Assembly: GCA_963677165.2 (NCBI GenBank)
Contig: CAXXSX010000002.1
Location: 2,418,001-2,482,000 of the forward strand
DNA from: JAFGXT01 sp963677165
GTDB lineage: Bacteria; Verrucomicrobiota; Lentisphaeria; Victivallales; SZUA-371
Length of the DNA: 64,000 bases
Reading direction: 5' to 3'
How positions within the stretch are numbered: the first letter of the stretch is position 1; the number at the start of each line of letters is the position of its first letter. The position numbers and the translations under genes are program-made. The notes under the pieces are model-generated. The model was given only the letters and a program-made list of their open reading frames with translations. It was not told the DNA's origin and made no database searches. Below, piece after piece: positions 9,970 to 18,330 of the stretch.

Positions 9970-10165
9970 GGTTTTCTTTCTCCTTATATCTTTATTACCG
10001 TATGGCGTTAGTACTTTCAAATTTCACTCGCTGATGCTCGTTGAGGAAGCGGAAATATCAAATTTATCGGACTTAATATTCTGCTCCTTGAAGCATTTCC
10101 AATACCTCGTATCTTGCCGCGAGATTGGTTGTTGAATATTGCTTTATCATTATTAAAAGACTTGA

Positions 10166-11215
10166 TTATACGTTTATTTCCGAATCATATTTACCTGTCA
10201 CAGTCATTGTTTCAGGAGTTGTCCCGTTATAATGGCACTGAATTTTCGCTATGCCTGTTTTTAAGATATCTCTTACGTCATATCCGATTTTTTTCACAGG
10301 CAGAACAGTTTCAGTTGAATCTGGGAAGTTGAAATGACAGATAAGTCGGATATCCTCGGGTACTTTTATGCCAAGCTCAATCAATGTTGATTGTACTGGT
10401 GTTATTAGATTGTCGTCAGTGATATATAATGCTTCCGGACGTTTTTCCGGTCCCAGAGCCATAAGGAGGCGAGTGAGGTTTCTCACGCCATCAATATATT
10501 TTTCTGGAGCGGCTACTACCCATTCCGGTTTTACGCAGACATGATTTTTTTCTGCTATTTCGGGAAATTCTTCAGCCAAACTCTGCTGTCCTTTCGATAT
10601 TACTCCAATCTTTTTTATGCCATGTCCTTTGGCATATTCAATGACCTTATTTACACATGATTCAGTATTAAGTATAACTCTATACATATTATGCTGTGTT
10701 CTCTTTTTATCCGTAACGATTTTGGGTATATCTGGATAGTCGGTAAAAATCTTTCGGGGCAGGCTGTTGCAGGGATCGAAAAAGAAGAAGACTCCAGCGA
10801 TCATTTTTCGTGCTAGCAGGTCAAGCAGTCTCTGTGAATCTTCATGTTGAAGAATATCACTGTGGAATATTTCAAACTGACAACCGTTATTGCTGCGGTT
10901 TATTAACTGGGCTTCATGAATAAGTTTTGTCCAGAACAAGTTGTGTTCTTCGCTTTCAAAGACCAGCGCATAACGACTCCGGCATGGTAGATGTTCCGAA
11001 ACAAATACGCCTTGTCTCTCAATGCTTTGGACGTAGCCGTCATGCTTAAGCTGGGTCAGAACATAGTTAAGTGTGGCGCGACTGGCATCAAATTGACGAT
11101 CCAGTTCTTCGTAGGTAGGCAGTTGTCGCCCATGACACAGGCTTCCATCAATCAGCATCTCTTTGAAAATATTAACCAGTTGCTGGCGCTTCATTCTTGG
11201 CTTTAATAAGTTCAA
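10166..11215 (-). CDS. GntR-type regulator with LacI-like sensor domain
   Basis: The N-terminus is a GntR winged helix (LPTYEELDRQFDASRATLNY at about residues 28-47, then a wing SIERQGVFV). Residues about 75-345 resemble the periplasmic-binding-protein-like fold of LacI/GalR effectors (ARKMIAGVFFF, then KKIGVISKG, EALYITDDNL and the C-terminal IRLICHFN strands). This architecture is typical of sugar-responsive repressors that act on an adjacent locus. The gene lies upstream of, and on the same strand as, the LamG-hydrolase-pseudopilin genes; the 196-base gap (9970-10165) has no other gene. A 10-bp inverted repeat 29-67 bases upstream of its start is a likely self-operator. Confidence 0.85.
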   Translation of the reverse strand: MNLLKPRMKRQQLVNIFKEMLIDGSLCHGRQLPTYEELDRQFDASRATLNYVLTQLKHDGYVQSIERQGVFVSEHLPCRSRYALVFESEEHNLFWTKLIHEAQLINRSNNGCQFEIFHSDILQHEDSQRLLDLLARKMIAGVFFFFDPCNSLPRKIFTDYPDIPKIVTDKKRTQHNMYRVILNTESCVNKVIEYAKGHGIKKIGVISKGQQSLAEEFPEIAEKNHVCVKPEWVVAAPEKYIDGVRNLTRLLMALGPEKRPEALYITDDNLITPVQSTLIELGIKVPEDIRLICHFNFPDSTETVLPVKKIGYDVRDILKTGIAKIQCHYNGTTPETMTVTGKYDSEINV

Positions 11216-11243
11216 TATGTTATCCTGTTTTAGTATTATTGCA

Positions 11244-11282
11244 TTCTGTTATATCACTGTTTGCATATTTAGTATAACAGAA
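11244..11282. promoter_or_regulatory. Candidate operator of the GntR-type regulator
   Basis: TTCTGTTATA (11244-11253) and TATAACAGAA (11273-11282) are perfect 10-bp inverted arms separated by 19 bases. They lie 29-67 bases before the start of the GntR gene on its promoter side. The position and arm length suit a dimer-bound operator for autoregulation; which protein binds is inferred. Confidence 0.5.
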
Positions 11283-11380
11283 AATGTGAAGAAAGTCAAT
11301 CCATATTTCATGTTTTTTTTCACGGATACAGTTATATAAGTAACGGCTCTTTTCGTAGAGACATATGACAAGCCTTTTTC

Positions 11381-11504
11381 TGGTAGGGCGCGCTCTCCGC
11401 AGCGCACCGCTGCCGCATCGGCGGCAGACGAATACCAATGGAATTTAAAGTTTTCCCTGCGGCACTGGTGTGCCGACGGCACGCTCGTAGAGCGAGCCCT
11501 ACCA
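11381..11504. repeat. Palindromic REP/MITE-like element
   Basis: The ends TGGTAGGGCGCGCTCT and AGAGCGAGCCCTACCA are inverted copies (15 of 16 match). Inside are two further hairpins: CTGCCG/CGGCAG at 11410-11427 and GTGCCG/CGGCAC at about 11470-11482. It codes for nothing plausible and is much richer in GC than its flanks. It shares the GGTAGG terminus and GGTGTGCCG core with the tandem units at 47333-47640, so they may belong to one dispersed family. Confidence 0.7.
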
Positions 11505-11619
11505 ACAAATGCACCAAGCACAACAGTCACATTTAATCTTCCGGAATAAGTGACGCCTTACCCTTGATTTTTAAAAAATGTTTTTTTTTCCTTCGAGGTA
11601 TTGAAAGATGTTATAAAAT

Positions 11620-11640
11620 TTGCTACCATATAAGTAGCAA
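11620..11640. promoter_or_regulatory. Candidate Rrf2 operator
   Basis: TTGCTAC and GTAGCAA form a perfect 7-bp inverted repeat with a 7-base spacer, 26-46 bases before the GTG start of the Rrf2-type gene. Rrf2 regulators bind such short dyads and often repress themselves; use by this protein is inferred. Confidence 0.5.
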
Positions 11641-11665
11641 TTATAATAATCAAGGAAAATGTCAA

Positions 11666-12070
11666 GTGATAACCAGAGAAGCGGATTATGCGATCAGAGT
11701 AATTTTGTTTTTGGCAGAGCAGTCTGAACGTAAGATGGTCAGTACGCAGGAGATTTCGGATAAAATGTTTATTCCGTATCGTTTCCTTCGTAAAATAACC
11801 CATAAGCTGACGGAATCCGGTTTTATTGGTTCAGCCAAAGGCAAGTCCGGTGGCGTTTATCTCCTGAAGAATCCAGAGGAAGTATCACTATACGACATTA
11901 TTTGTGCGTTTGATCCTAAAGCATTGGTGCTCAATAGCTGCGAACAACAGTCGGAACAATGTCCGCGAGTTGAATTTTGTTCAGTCCATGAACGTCTTGG
12001 GGCGGTCCAGGAAAAACTTGACTCATTAATGCAGAATACTATGTTTTCCGAGTTGGTGGGCGACCGATAG
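11666..12070 (+). CDS. Rrf2-family transcription regulator, probable Fe-S or thiol sensor
   Basis: The start is a GTG at 11666, giving VITREADYAIRVILFLAEQ, the standard Rrf2 N-terminus, with AAGGA about 9 bases upstream; the frame upstream of this codon is not family-like. The winged helix covers residues 1-80 (ISDKMFIPYRFLRKITHKL, then GKSGGVYL wing). Three cysteines follow as C-x6-C-x5-C (NSCEQQSEQCPRVEFC) at about residues 92-105, close to the Cys spacing of IscR/NsrR, which hold an iron-sulfur cluster. Length is 134 residues. It sits alone between the GntR gene and the chemosensory locus; a link to the latter is not shown. Confidence 0.87.
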   Translation: MITREADYAIRVILFLAEQSERKMVSTQEISDKMFIPYRFLRKITHKLTESGFIGSAKGKSGGVYLLKNPEEVSLYDIICAFDPKALVLNSCEQQSEQCPRVEFCSVHERLGAVQEKLDSLMQNTMFSELVGDR

Positions 12071-12179
12071 ACTTTTCTTTAATAATTTCAGTAATTAAAA
12101 TATTTTCTAGTAACTTTCAATAAATTTCTTCTTTAATCATACTATAAACAATTTCATGAAAAAATTGACTTATAGCGTA

Positions 12180-12208
12180 TTGACACATTATGTTTCAAAC
12201 TTTATAAT
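12180..12208 (+). promoter_or_regulatory. Perfect sigma-70-type consensus promoter
   Basis: TTGACA at 12180-12185 and TATAAT at 12203-12208 are separated by exactly 17 bases, so both hexamers and the spacing match the housekeeping consensus. Transcription should start near 12215 and run into cheW. A second TTGACT lies 15 bases upstream at 12165. Confidence 0.75.
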
Positions 12209-12355
12209 CAACTTCGAGGGGTATTACAGTTAACACGCAGTAAAGGCTTATTTGTGTTGACTGTTTTTTTTCAGTCGTATTTTGCAGTTTTTTCGATAAT
12301 ATCGTTCCCTTTTTAAATACGCTTAATAGTCCTTTTGGGGTAAGTGTTGTAAAGG

Positions 12356-12378
12356 GCGTATACTCTACGCTTAAGGAG
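12356..12378 (+). promoter_or_regulatory. Hairpin and ribosome site before cheW
   Basis: GCGTA/TACGC (12356-12370) can form a small hairpin that ends two bases before the AAGGAG ribosome site (12373-12378). The site is 6 bases from the second of two adjacent ATG codons, which is why 12385 is taken as the start. A role in translation control is only inferred. Confidence 0.4.
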
Positions 12379-12384
12379 AAGATG

Positions 12385-12909
12385 ATGGGAGTTGAAACAG
12401 TTATGGAGAAAGGTGGTGAAACTGCGGAGCGTGACGCTCGCAATTTCGGGGGGAAGTATCTGACCTTTATGCTAGGAGAAGAAGTCTTCGGCATTCAGAT
12501 TACCCGGGTACAGGAAATTATCCGGATGCAAAATGTAACAAAAGTTCCGCGCGTCAAAGACTTTGTCCGTGGAGTAATTAATCTCCGGGGGAAAATAATT
12601 CCTGTCATCGAATTGAGGTTGAAATTTAATATGGAGGCACAGAAGGATACTGATAAGACCTGTATAATTGTTATTCAAGTAGAATGGAATAATTCAGTAT
12701 GCACTATGGGAATCATTATTGATGAAGTGCGTGAAGTTCTGAATATTTCGAACGATGATATTGAACCTCCTACCATCCTTGGCTATTCCATGGAAGATGA
12801 TTTCATGCTGGGGATTGGCAAGATCGGTGATGAGGTCAAGATATTGCTGAATATAGATAAAATCCTTACCGGGTCAGAGTTGTCAATGGTAGCGGGAATT
12901 GATTCATAA
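12385..12909 (+). CDS. cheW: CheW chemotaxis coupling protein
   Basis: The 174-residue product is a single CheW domain: KYLTFMLGEEVFGIQI at the first strand, then VPRVKDFVRGVINLRGKIIPVIELR (the VxNLRGxxxPxxxLR core) and a final ITIDEVREV-type segment. CheW bridges receptors to the CheA kinase in cytoplasmic arrays. It starts the chemosensory operon behind a consensus promoter and is 27 bases upstream of the receptor gene. There is an acidic N-terminal extension of about 20 residues before the first domain strand. Only one stand-alone CheW is present in the window. Confidence 0.93.
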   Translation: MGVETVMEKGGETAERDARNFGGKYLTFMLGEEVFGIQITRVQEIIRMQNVTKVPRVKDFVRGVINLRGKIIPVIELRLKFNMEAQKDTDKTCIIVIQVEWNNSVCTMGIIIDEVREVLNISNDDIEPPTILGYSMEDDFMLGIGKIGDEVKILLNIDKILTGSELSMVAGIDS

Positions 12910-12936
12910 TATTATATCAATAAAAGGGGAATTACC

Positions 12937-15252
12937 ATGAAATTGAGTTCAAAAATTGGCAGTGGATATACCATTATTATCATTATCGCGTTGATATTGG
13001 GGGGAATTGCGGTATACAATATGAACAAGGTGAAATCCGAATCAAATGTCCTTGCTCAGCAGTATGTTCCCGGGGTTTCTATTGAAGCTAAACTGGAAGG
13101 ACAAATCAATCGTTTAATGTTCCAGATTCGTGGATACAGCTATACCCGTAACGAAGAATTCTATAAACAGGCAGAAACTACTTTTACACAAATATTCGAG
13201 ACTGCGGATGAGGGAATTAAACATGCCGGAACCAACTCTGAACTGTCAGAGATGAAGCAAAAAATAGGCGAAATTAAAAAGAATATTCAGAAATATAATA
13301 CTTTATTTGGAAATACTAAAAAAGTCTTTATGGACAGGCGCGCTGCCAGATTATTGATTGATGAAAGTGCGGTTGTTTATATGAAAAATGCCAATGACTA
13401 TCTGGTCAGTCAGGATGTTGCTCTGAAAAATACGCTTGATAAAGGTAACGCCAGAACGGAACAGATGGTAGGCATGATCGATTTGTCTGTTCAAGCCAAT
13501 GAGTTAACAAATCAGCTGATTGACAGTAAAAAGATAAGTGCAGGGAATGAAGGAATTGCTGTACTTAATACTGGACTGGGAACGATAGAGGATTTTATAA
13601 AAGGGTCTAAAAATAGTGAGATTGCTTCTCAGGCAAAAACAATAAAGAGAGACATTGAAGAAATTCGCAGTCTTTTTACAGTGACAATGGGAGGGAGCCT
13701 GACTGATTCCGCAAAACTGAATAAAACAGAAGCTCGTATAGAAGAATTGTGTGCAGAAATTCACCGTCTTGGTATGGTATTATATAAAAATGAAAAGACC
13801 CATATGACAGAGGACATTATCTCCAGAACCAGGAAGATCGAACTTGCCCGTGCTATAACCAATTTGGGCAATGACGCGCGAGTGAAAATTCAGAAGAGTC
13901 AGGCTCGTAGAGATGATAAGATCATGGAGGACGCGTTTACTAACTTTAAGAAGATCAATGAGCTGTTAGATAAGATCGGCGTGATTACCTTTAAGGATAT
14001 CAATAAAAAGCAGCTTGCGGCAATCAAGACATCGAGTGATAATTTTCAGGCTGCGATGAAGAGTTATCTTGATTGTAATAGTCAATTGGTTGAATTGGCG
14101 AAAGAACGAGTGAAACTGGGGGGCGATAGTTTAAAGATTACTGCTGAGTTGAGCAAAGAAGGTCTTGAATCTACTCAGGATATTGCTGACAGTGCTTCCG
14201 GCCTGCTTAGTTTCAGTTCCATTGTGATGGTTGTGGGATTGATAATCGCTATTGTTGTCAGTGTCGCTCTTGCAATTGTTCTTACCGCTGGAATAACCAA
14301 ATCGATCAATGCGGTGATTTCCGGTTTAAGAAAGGGCTCTGATCAGGTTACTTCCGCTTCGGAAGAAGTGTCTTCATCAAGTCAATCATTGTCGCAGGGA
14401 GCCAGTGAGCAGGCGGCCAGTCTTGAGGAAATATCCAGCAGTCTTGAAGAAATGACTTCTATGACACGTCAGAACTCGGATAATGCCAGCCAGGCCAATA
14501 ATATGTCCTCCGGAGCCGCTGATATGGCACGCAAGGGGGCAGAAGCTATGAATCGCATGGGAGTCGCGATCAATAAGATAAAAGATTCTTCTGACGAAAC
14601 AGCCAAAATAATCAAGACTATAGATGAAATTGCTTTCCAGACAAATCTGCTGGCTTTGAATGCGGCGGTTGAGGCCGCCCGTGCGGGAGAAGCGGGGAAG
14701 GGGTTTGCGGTGGTTGCCGAAGAGGTACGTAATCTTGCACAGCGCAGTGCTGAGGCTGCTAAGGATACTTCGGCTCTGATTGAAGAATCACAGTCAAATG
14801 CCGAAAATGGTGTGAAGGTGTCTCAGGAAGTAAATGAAATGCTGTCGGAAATTGTTGGTTCGGTCGTCAAAGTAGCTGAGCTGGTTAATGAAGTAGCCGC
14901 GGCCAGCAAGGAACAGTCGCAGGGAATTGATCAGATCAGCAAGGCGGTATCTCAGCTGGACCAGGTTACACAGTCAAATGCTGCCAATGCCGAAGAATCG
15001 GCTTCAGCCAGTGAAGAGCTTTCCGCCCAGGCCGTTGATCTTACGTCAATGGTTAACCAACTGGTTACTCTGGTAAAAGGGCAGGTGTCTGACTTTAGTT
15101 CCGGTTCTTTCAAGAGTTTGGGTGCAGCACGTCAGGCTTATAATTTACCGGCAGCCAAGCCCAAGTCAGCTAAACCAGCGGCAAAGTCGATGGACAAAAG
15201 TAATTATGAGAAGGTGATTCCGCTTGAAGACGAGGACTTCTCTGACTTTTAA
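12937..15252 (+). CDS. Methyl-accepting chemotaxis protein
   Basis: The 771-residue receptor has one membrane span at about residues 10-30, a long all-helical periplasmic region of nearly 390 residues and a second span at about 428-452. The length and helical character suggest a bimodular (HBM-like) sensor rather than a 4-helix bundle. The expected HAMP is very short or missing: the frame passes from TM2 through ITKSINAVISGL directly into the coiled signalling bundle. The signalling tip (DEIAFQTNLLALNAAVEAARAGE) is at about 565-590. Gln/Glu-rich heptads around it fit methylation by CheR/CheB and deamidation by CheD encoded downstream. A Pro/Ala/Lys linker leads to an acidic C-terminal tail ending DFSDF. 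The ligand is unknown. Confidence 0.93.
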   Translation: MKLSSKIGSGYTIIIIIALILGGIAVYNMNKVKSESNVLAQQYVPGVSIEAKLEGQINRLMFQIRGYSYTRNEEFYKQAETTFTQIFETADEGIKHAGTNSELSEMKQKIGEIKKNIQKYNTLFGNTKKVFMDRRAARLLIDESAVVYMKNANDYLVSQDVALKNTLDKGNARTEQMVGMIDLSVQANELTNQLIDSKKISAGNEGIAVLNTGLGTIEDFIKGSKNSEIASQAKTIKRDIEEIRSLFTVTMGGSLTDSAKLNKTEARIEELCAEIHRLGMVLYKNEKTHMTEDIISRTRKIELARAITNLGNDARVKIQKSQARRDDKIMEDAFTNFKKINELLDKIGVITFKDINKKQLAAIKTSSDNFQAAMKSYLDCNSQLVELAKERVKLGGDSLKITAELSKEGLESTQDIADSASGLLSFSSIVMVVGLIIAIVVSVALAIVLTAGITKSINAVISGLRKGSDQVTSASEEVSSSSQSLSQGASEQAASLEEISSSLEEMTSMTRQNSDNASQANNMSSGAADMARKGAEAMNRMGVAINKIKDSSDETAKIIKTIDEIAFQTNLLALNAAVEAARAGEAGKGFAVVAEEVRNLAQRSAEAAKDTSALIEESQSNAENGVKVSQEVNEMLSEIVGSVVKVAELVNEVAAASKEQSQGIDQISKAVSQLDQVTQSNAANAEESASASEELSAQAVDLTSMVNQLVTLVKGQVSDFSSGSFKSLGAARQAYNLPAAKPKSAKPAAKSMDKSNYEKVIPLEDEDFSDF

Positions 15253-15301
15253 TCCGTACAACGAGAAAGTAACAGTTGGTTCTAATTTACACTGCAGTTT
15301 C

Positions 15302-15332
15302 AGTGGAAACGATTCGGTGGAACGTTTCCACT
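15302..15332 (+). promoter_or_regulatory. Hairpin between mcp and cheA
   Basis: AGTGGAAACG (15302-15311) and CGTTTCCACT (15323-15332) form a perfect 10-bp stem with an 11-base loop, followed at once by a small CTTC/GAAG hairpin and the cheA ribosome site. There is no U-tract, so it is unlikely to be a full terminator; mRNA processing or uneven expression of receptor and kinase is possible. Confidence 0.5.
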
Positions 15333-15356
15333 TCGTGAAGTAAAACAGGAAGTTTT

Positions 15357-17513
15357 ATGAGGGGTGACATGAAGCAGGATTTTTTAGATGGACTTAACCG
15401 TGTGGCGGAGGCGCTGGTATTATTTGATTCGGTTGATCTGGGTCCTTTGGGTGAGGCATATAATGAGTTGTCTTCTTTAGGAACGGCCGCGCATGAAAAT
15501 GGAGATGACGATATTGCCAAGGCATTGAATGGTGCAGCCGACCTGCTTGAGAATATTATCATGGATGAAAGTGGGGAACACTATGGGGATTTAGATATTA
15601 TTAGCCGAAATATTTCCGGGATCGTTGATCTTATTCATGAACATAATTCCCGTGATTCTTCTGGAAAGAAGTCGCTATCTTCTTCCGACAAGGCAAAGCC
15701 GGAAAAAGCTGTTTCCGAAGTGGTTAAAACAAAAATCGATACTGGTATTGATGATTCGGAGTTGACCGATATTCCTCTGGAAGTGGAAGAAACTTTTGAT
15801 CTTACTTCAGAGTTTGCCGAAGCCATTCGCAATGAGCCGGATATCGCTCAGGATTTTGCCCTTGAGGCGAAAGATCACCTTGATGAAGGAACTACCGCTT
15901 TGCTTCAATTGGAAAAATTTCCTGATGATCCTGATGCGATTAATCAAGTATTTCGCTGTTTTCACAGTATTAAAGGAGTTGCCGGGTTTCTTAGTTTGAA
16001 ATCGGTTCAGAACTTGGCCCATCATGCCGAAAGTATTCTTGACCGGGTCAGAAGTGGAGGGGCTGAATTCAATAAACAGATATCAAACCTGATTTTCGAA
16101 GCGTCAGACACCATGGGGGAATTAATGGATGGGTTGTGTTCGATGCTTGCCGGCAGCGATGGAATTACGCCAAAACATGATATTGCCGATCTGGACCGGC
16201 GACTGCTGGAGGTTTTTCCCGAATCCGATGAATCTTCTCCGCCTCCGGCAGCGTCCGGCCCCTCTCTCAAAATCGATAAAACATCTTCTACAGAATCCAT
16301 CCCGAAGACAAAAAGAGCCGGCAAATCGGTTTCTGCGGTCAAGAAGGAAATCGTGAAAGTTGACGCAGCCAGACTGAACCGGTTGATTGATATCATCGGG
16401 GAATTGGTGATTGCTGAAACAATTGTGATTGAAGCAGATGAGACCCGGGCCAATCTCAATCCCGGATATCTTCGCAAGATCAATCAGTTGGATAAAATAA
16501 CCCGTGAACTTCAGTCAATGGGAATGTCGATGCGGATGGTGGCGGTGAATTCCACTTTTCTACACATGGCGAGGATTGTTCGTGATCTGGGTGATAAACA
16601 AAATAAGAAGATCGAGTTTATTACCAAGGGTGAAGAAACTGAAATTGATAAGAATATTGTCGATAAGCTGGGCGATCCGCTGGTTCATATGGTACGCAAC
16701 GCTGTGGACCATGGAATAGAGAAGACTCCGGAAGAGCGTGTGAGGGCGGGGAAACCCGCGGTGGCAACAGTTGAACTGAGGGCCTTTCATCGCGGCGGCA
16801 ATATCTGCATTGAGATTGAGGATGACGGTAAGGGGATTGATCCTGATGTGATTTTTGCGAAAGCGGTGGAAAAAGGAATTATTTCTCCAGATGCGTCTTT
16901 GTCGAAAAGCGAGATCGTTAATTTGATTTTTGCTCCGGGATTTTCTACTGCCGAGCAGATTACGGATGTATCCGGGCGTGGAGTCGGCATGGATGTAGTA
17001 AAACGTAATATCGCAGAACTTAACGGTGCGGTGGACGTGAGTTCGGAATTAGGAAAGGGGTCGATTGTAAGTATTCGTTTGCCGCTGACACTGGCAATTA
17101 TCGACGGCATGGTTGTCCGGGTAGGCGAGGAGCGGCTTATCGTTCCGACGTTGTCGATTACCCGGGCGGTGAATATCTCTTCTGAGCAGGTTCACAAGGT
17201 TAATGGCAGAGAATTTGTTCTGCATCAGCAGCGTAGTATTCCGCTGTATCGGCTTGACCGTTTTTTTGATATCGACTCAACGTCGGGTCAGGATAATTCT
17301 TTGATGCTGATTTTGGAGGATGATGCCGGTAGTGTTTCCGGAATCATGGTTGATGAGCTGGTAGGAAAACAACAGATTGTTATAAAAAGTCTTGGAGAGG
17401 CATTCCGCAATGTTGACGGCTATTCAGGATGTGCGATTTTGTCAGATGGCTGTGTCGGATTGATCATTGACGTCAACAGTGTAATAAGGAAGTACGAGCA
17501 TGGAGTAGAGTGA
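15357..17513 (+). CDS. cheA: CheA chemotaxis histidine kinase
   Basis: This 718-residue protein has the CheA order: Hpt with phosphorylated His203 (FHSIKGVAGFL), dimerisation domain (about 340-410, starting VDAARLNRLIDIIGELVI), ATPase (N box HMVRNAVDHGIE near 444; G boxes DDGKGI and GRGVGMDVVK) and a C-terminal CheW-like domain (about 575-715). The first 110 residues form an extra helical region before Hpt that I do not recognise. No separate P2 domain for CheY/CheB is obvious; the linker between Hpt and dimerisation is short and Ser/Pro/Lys rich. Start chosen at 15357 with AGGAAG upstream; an ATG at 15369 is an alternative. Its stop overlaps the cheR start by one base. Confidence 0.93.
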   Translation: MRGDMKQDFLDGLNRVAEALVLFDSVDLGPLGEAYNELSSLGTAAHENGDDDIAKALNGAADLLENIIMDESGEHYGDLDIISRNISGIVDLIHEHNSRDSSGKKSLSSSDKAKPEKAVSEVVKTKIDTGIDDSELTDIPLEVEETFDLTSEFAEAIRNEPDIAQDFALEAKDHLDEGTTALLQLEKFPDDPDAINQVFRCFHSIKGVAGFLSLKSVQNLAHHAESILDRVRSGGAEFNKQISNLIFEASDTMGELMDGLCSMLAGSDGITPKHDIADLDRRLLEVFPESDESSPPPAASGPSLKIDKTSSTESIPKTKRAGKSVSAVKKEIVKVDAARLNRLIDIIGELVIAETIVIEADETRANLNPGYLRKINQLDKITRELQSMGMSMRMVAVNSTFLHMARIVRDLGDKQNKKIEFITKGEETEIDKNIVDKLGDPLVHMVRNAVDHGIEKTPEERVRAGKPAVATVELRAFHRGGNICIEIEDDGKGIDPDVIFAKAVEKGIISPDASLSKSEIVNLIFAPGFSTAEQITDVSGRGVGMDVVKRNIAELNGAVDVSSELGKGSIVSIRLPLTLAIIDGMVVRVGEERLIVPTLSITRAVNISSEQVHKVNGREFVLHQQRSIPLYRLDRFFDIDSTSGQDNSLMLILEDDAGSVSGIMVDELVGKQQIVIKSLGEAFRNVDGYSGCAILSDGCVGLIIDVNSVIRKYEHGVE

Positions 17514-18313
17514 TGCGAACCACGACTTTTAATAAGATTCGTAAGGTGGTATATGATAACAGCGGCATTTATCTTTCTGACAGCAAAGTTCAGCTTGTGA
17601 CTTCCCGGCTTCAGAAACGTCTGCGTTCTCTGGGACTGGAGGAATATGAGGACTATCTTGACGTATTGAAAAATGATGTAGCAGGGAATGAACTGGTGGA
17701 ATTCCTTAATGTAATATCCACCAATACAACTTATTTTTTTCGCGAACCCGTTCATTTTCAATACTATTCTGAGATGATCAAAACGATGCAGAATCGGGGC
17801 CAGAGCCGTATTAGAGTCTGGTGCGCCGCATCGTCAACCGGAGAGGAGCCGTATACTTTGGCAATGTGTTACATGGAACAAACCGGAAATGTGGGAATTG
17901 ATTTTCGACTGCTGGCCACCGATATTTCCACCCGGGTCCTTGAGGTCGCCAAAGCCGGTATCTATAAGAAGGATAAATTATCCGATATTCCCGGCAATAT
18001 CAGGTATAAATATTTTTCGAAAACTACATATAAAAGTGATGATTATGCGATTAAGGATATGTTGCGTCCGCTAATTGCGTTTCGACGCCTTAATTTGTCC
18101 AAAACGCCGTACCCGATGCATGGTCCGTTTGATATTATTTTCTGTCGTAATGTAATGATTTACTTTGATCTTGCGACAAAGCAGAAGCTGATTGATGAGG
18201 CCTGGAGGTTGTTGCGTCCCGGAGGTTTTCTTTTTCTGGGGCATTCGGAAAGTATCGCTGGAATTAAAAACAATTTTGAACTGGTAAAACCCGCTTTGTA
18301 TAAAAAGAAATAA
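17513..18313 (+). CDS. cheR: CheR chemoreceptor methyltransferase
   Basis: The product of 266 residues has the CheR N-terminal helical domain (about 1-75) with NTTYFFREP, and the SAM-binding domain starting RIRVWCAASSTGEEPYTLAM at about residue 100. FDIIFCRNVMIYFD (around 203-216) and a final LLRPGGFLFLGHSES are also diagnostic. It transfers methyl groups from SAM to receptor glutamates, and cheB and cheD in the same locus complete the adaptation system. Start ATG at 17513 shares its A with the TGA of cheA, indicating translational coupling. Confidence 0.93.
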   Translation: MRTTTFNKIRKVVYDNSGIYLSDSKVQLVTSRLQKRLRSLGLEEYEDYLDVLKNDVAGNELVEFLNVISTNTTYFFREPVHFQYYSEMIKTMQNRGQSRIRVWCAASSTGEEPYTLAMCYMEQTGNVGIDFRLLATDISTRVLEVAKAGIYKKDKLSDIPGNIRYKYFSKTTYKSDDYAIKDMLRPLIAFRRLNLSKTPYPMHGPFDIIFCRNVMIYFDLATKQKLIDEAWRLLRPGGFLFLGHSESIAGIKNNFELVKPALYKKK

Positions 18314-18330
18314 GCAGGAGAACATTTTGC

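Larger units (their letters stand above)
11216..11665. other. Intergenic stretch between two divergent regulators
   Basis: No gene is supported in these 450 bases. The stretch holds a GntR-side inverted repeat (11244-11282), a palindromic repeat element (11381-11504) and an Rrf2-side inverted repeat (11620-11640), each listed separately. Several short frames on the minus strand (up to 93 codons) run through the repeat element and read low-complexity Arg/Ala-rich peptides, so they are not called. Confidence 0.6.
12071..12384 (+). other. Promoter and long leader of the chemosensory locus
   Basis: This gene-free stretch of about 310 bases contains an AT-rich upstream part (12071-12179), a perfect consensus promoter (12180-12208) and a leader of roughly 170 bases before cheW. 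The leader holds a 5-bp hairpin with an all-T loop (GACTG/CAGTC, 12259-12276) and one next to the ribosome site. The sequence TACGCTTAA occurs twice in the leader (about 12318 and 12366). Confidence 0.55.

Noticed and set aside
11249..11530. Small - strand frames of 63-93 codons
   Set aside because: Read through the palindromic element; no ribosome site and biased Arg/Ala composition.
16022..16483. 153-codon - strand Ser-rich frame
   Set aside because: Antisense to cheA.
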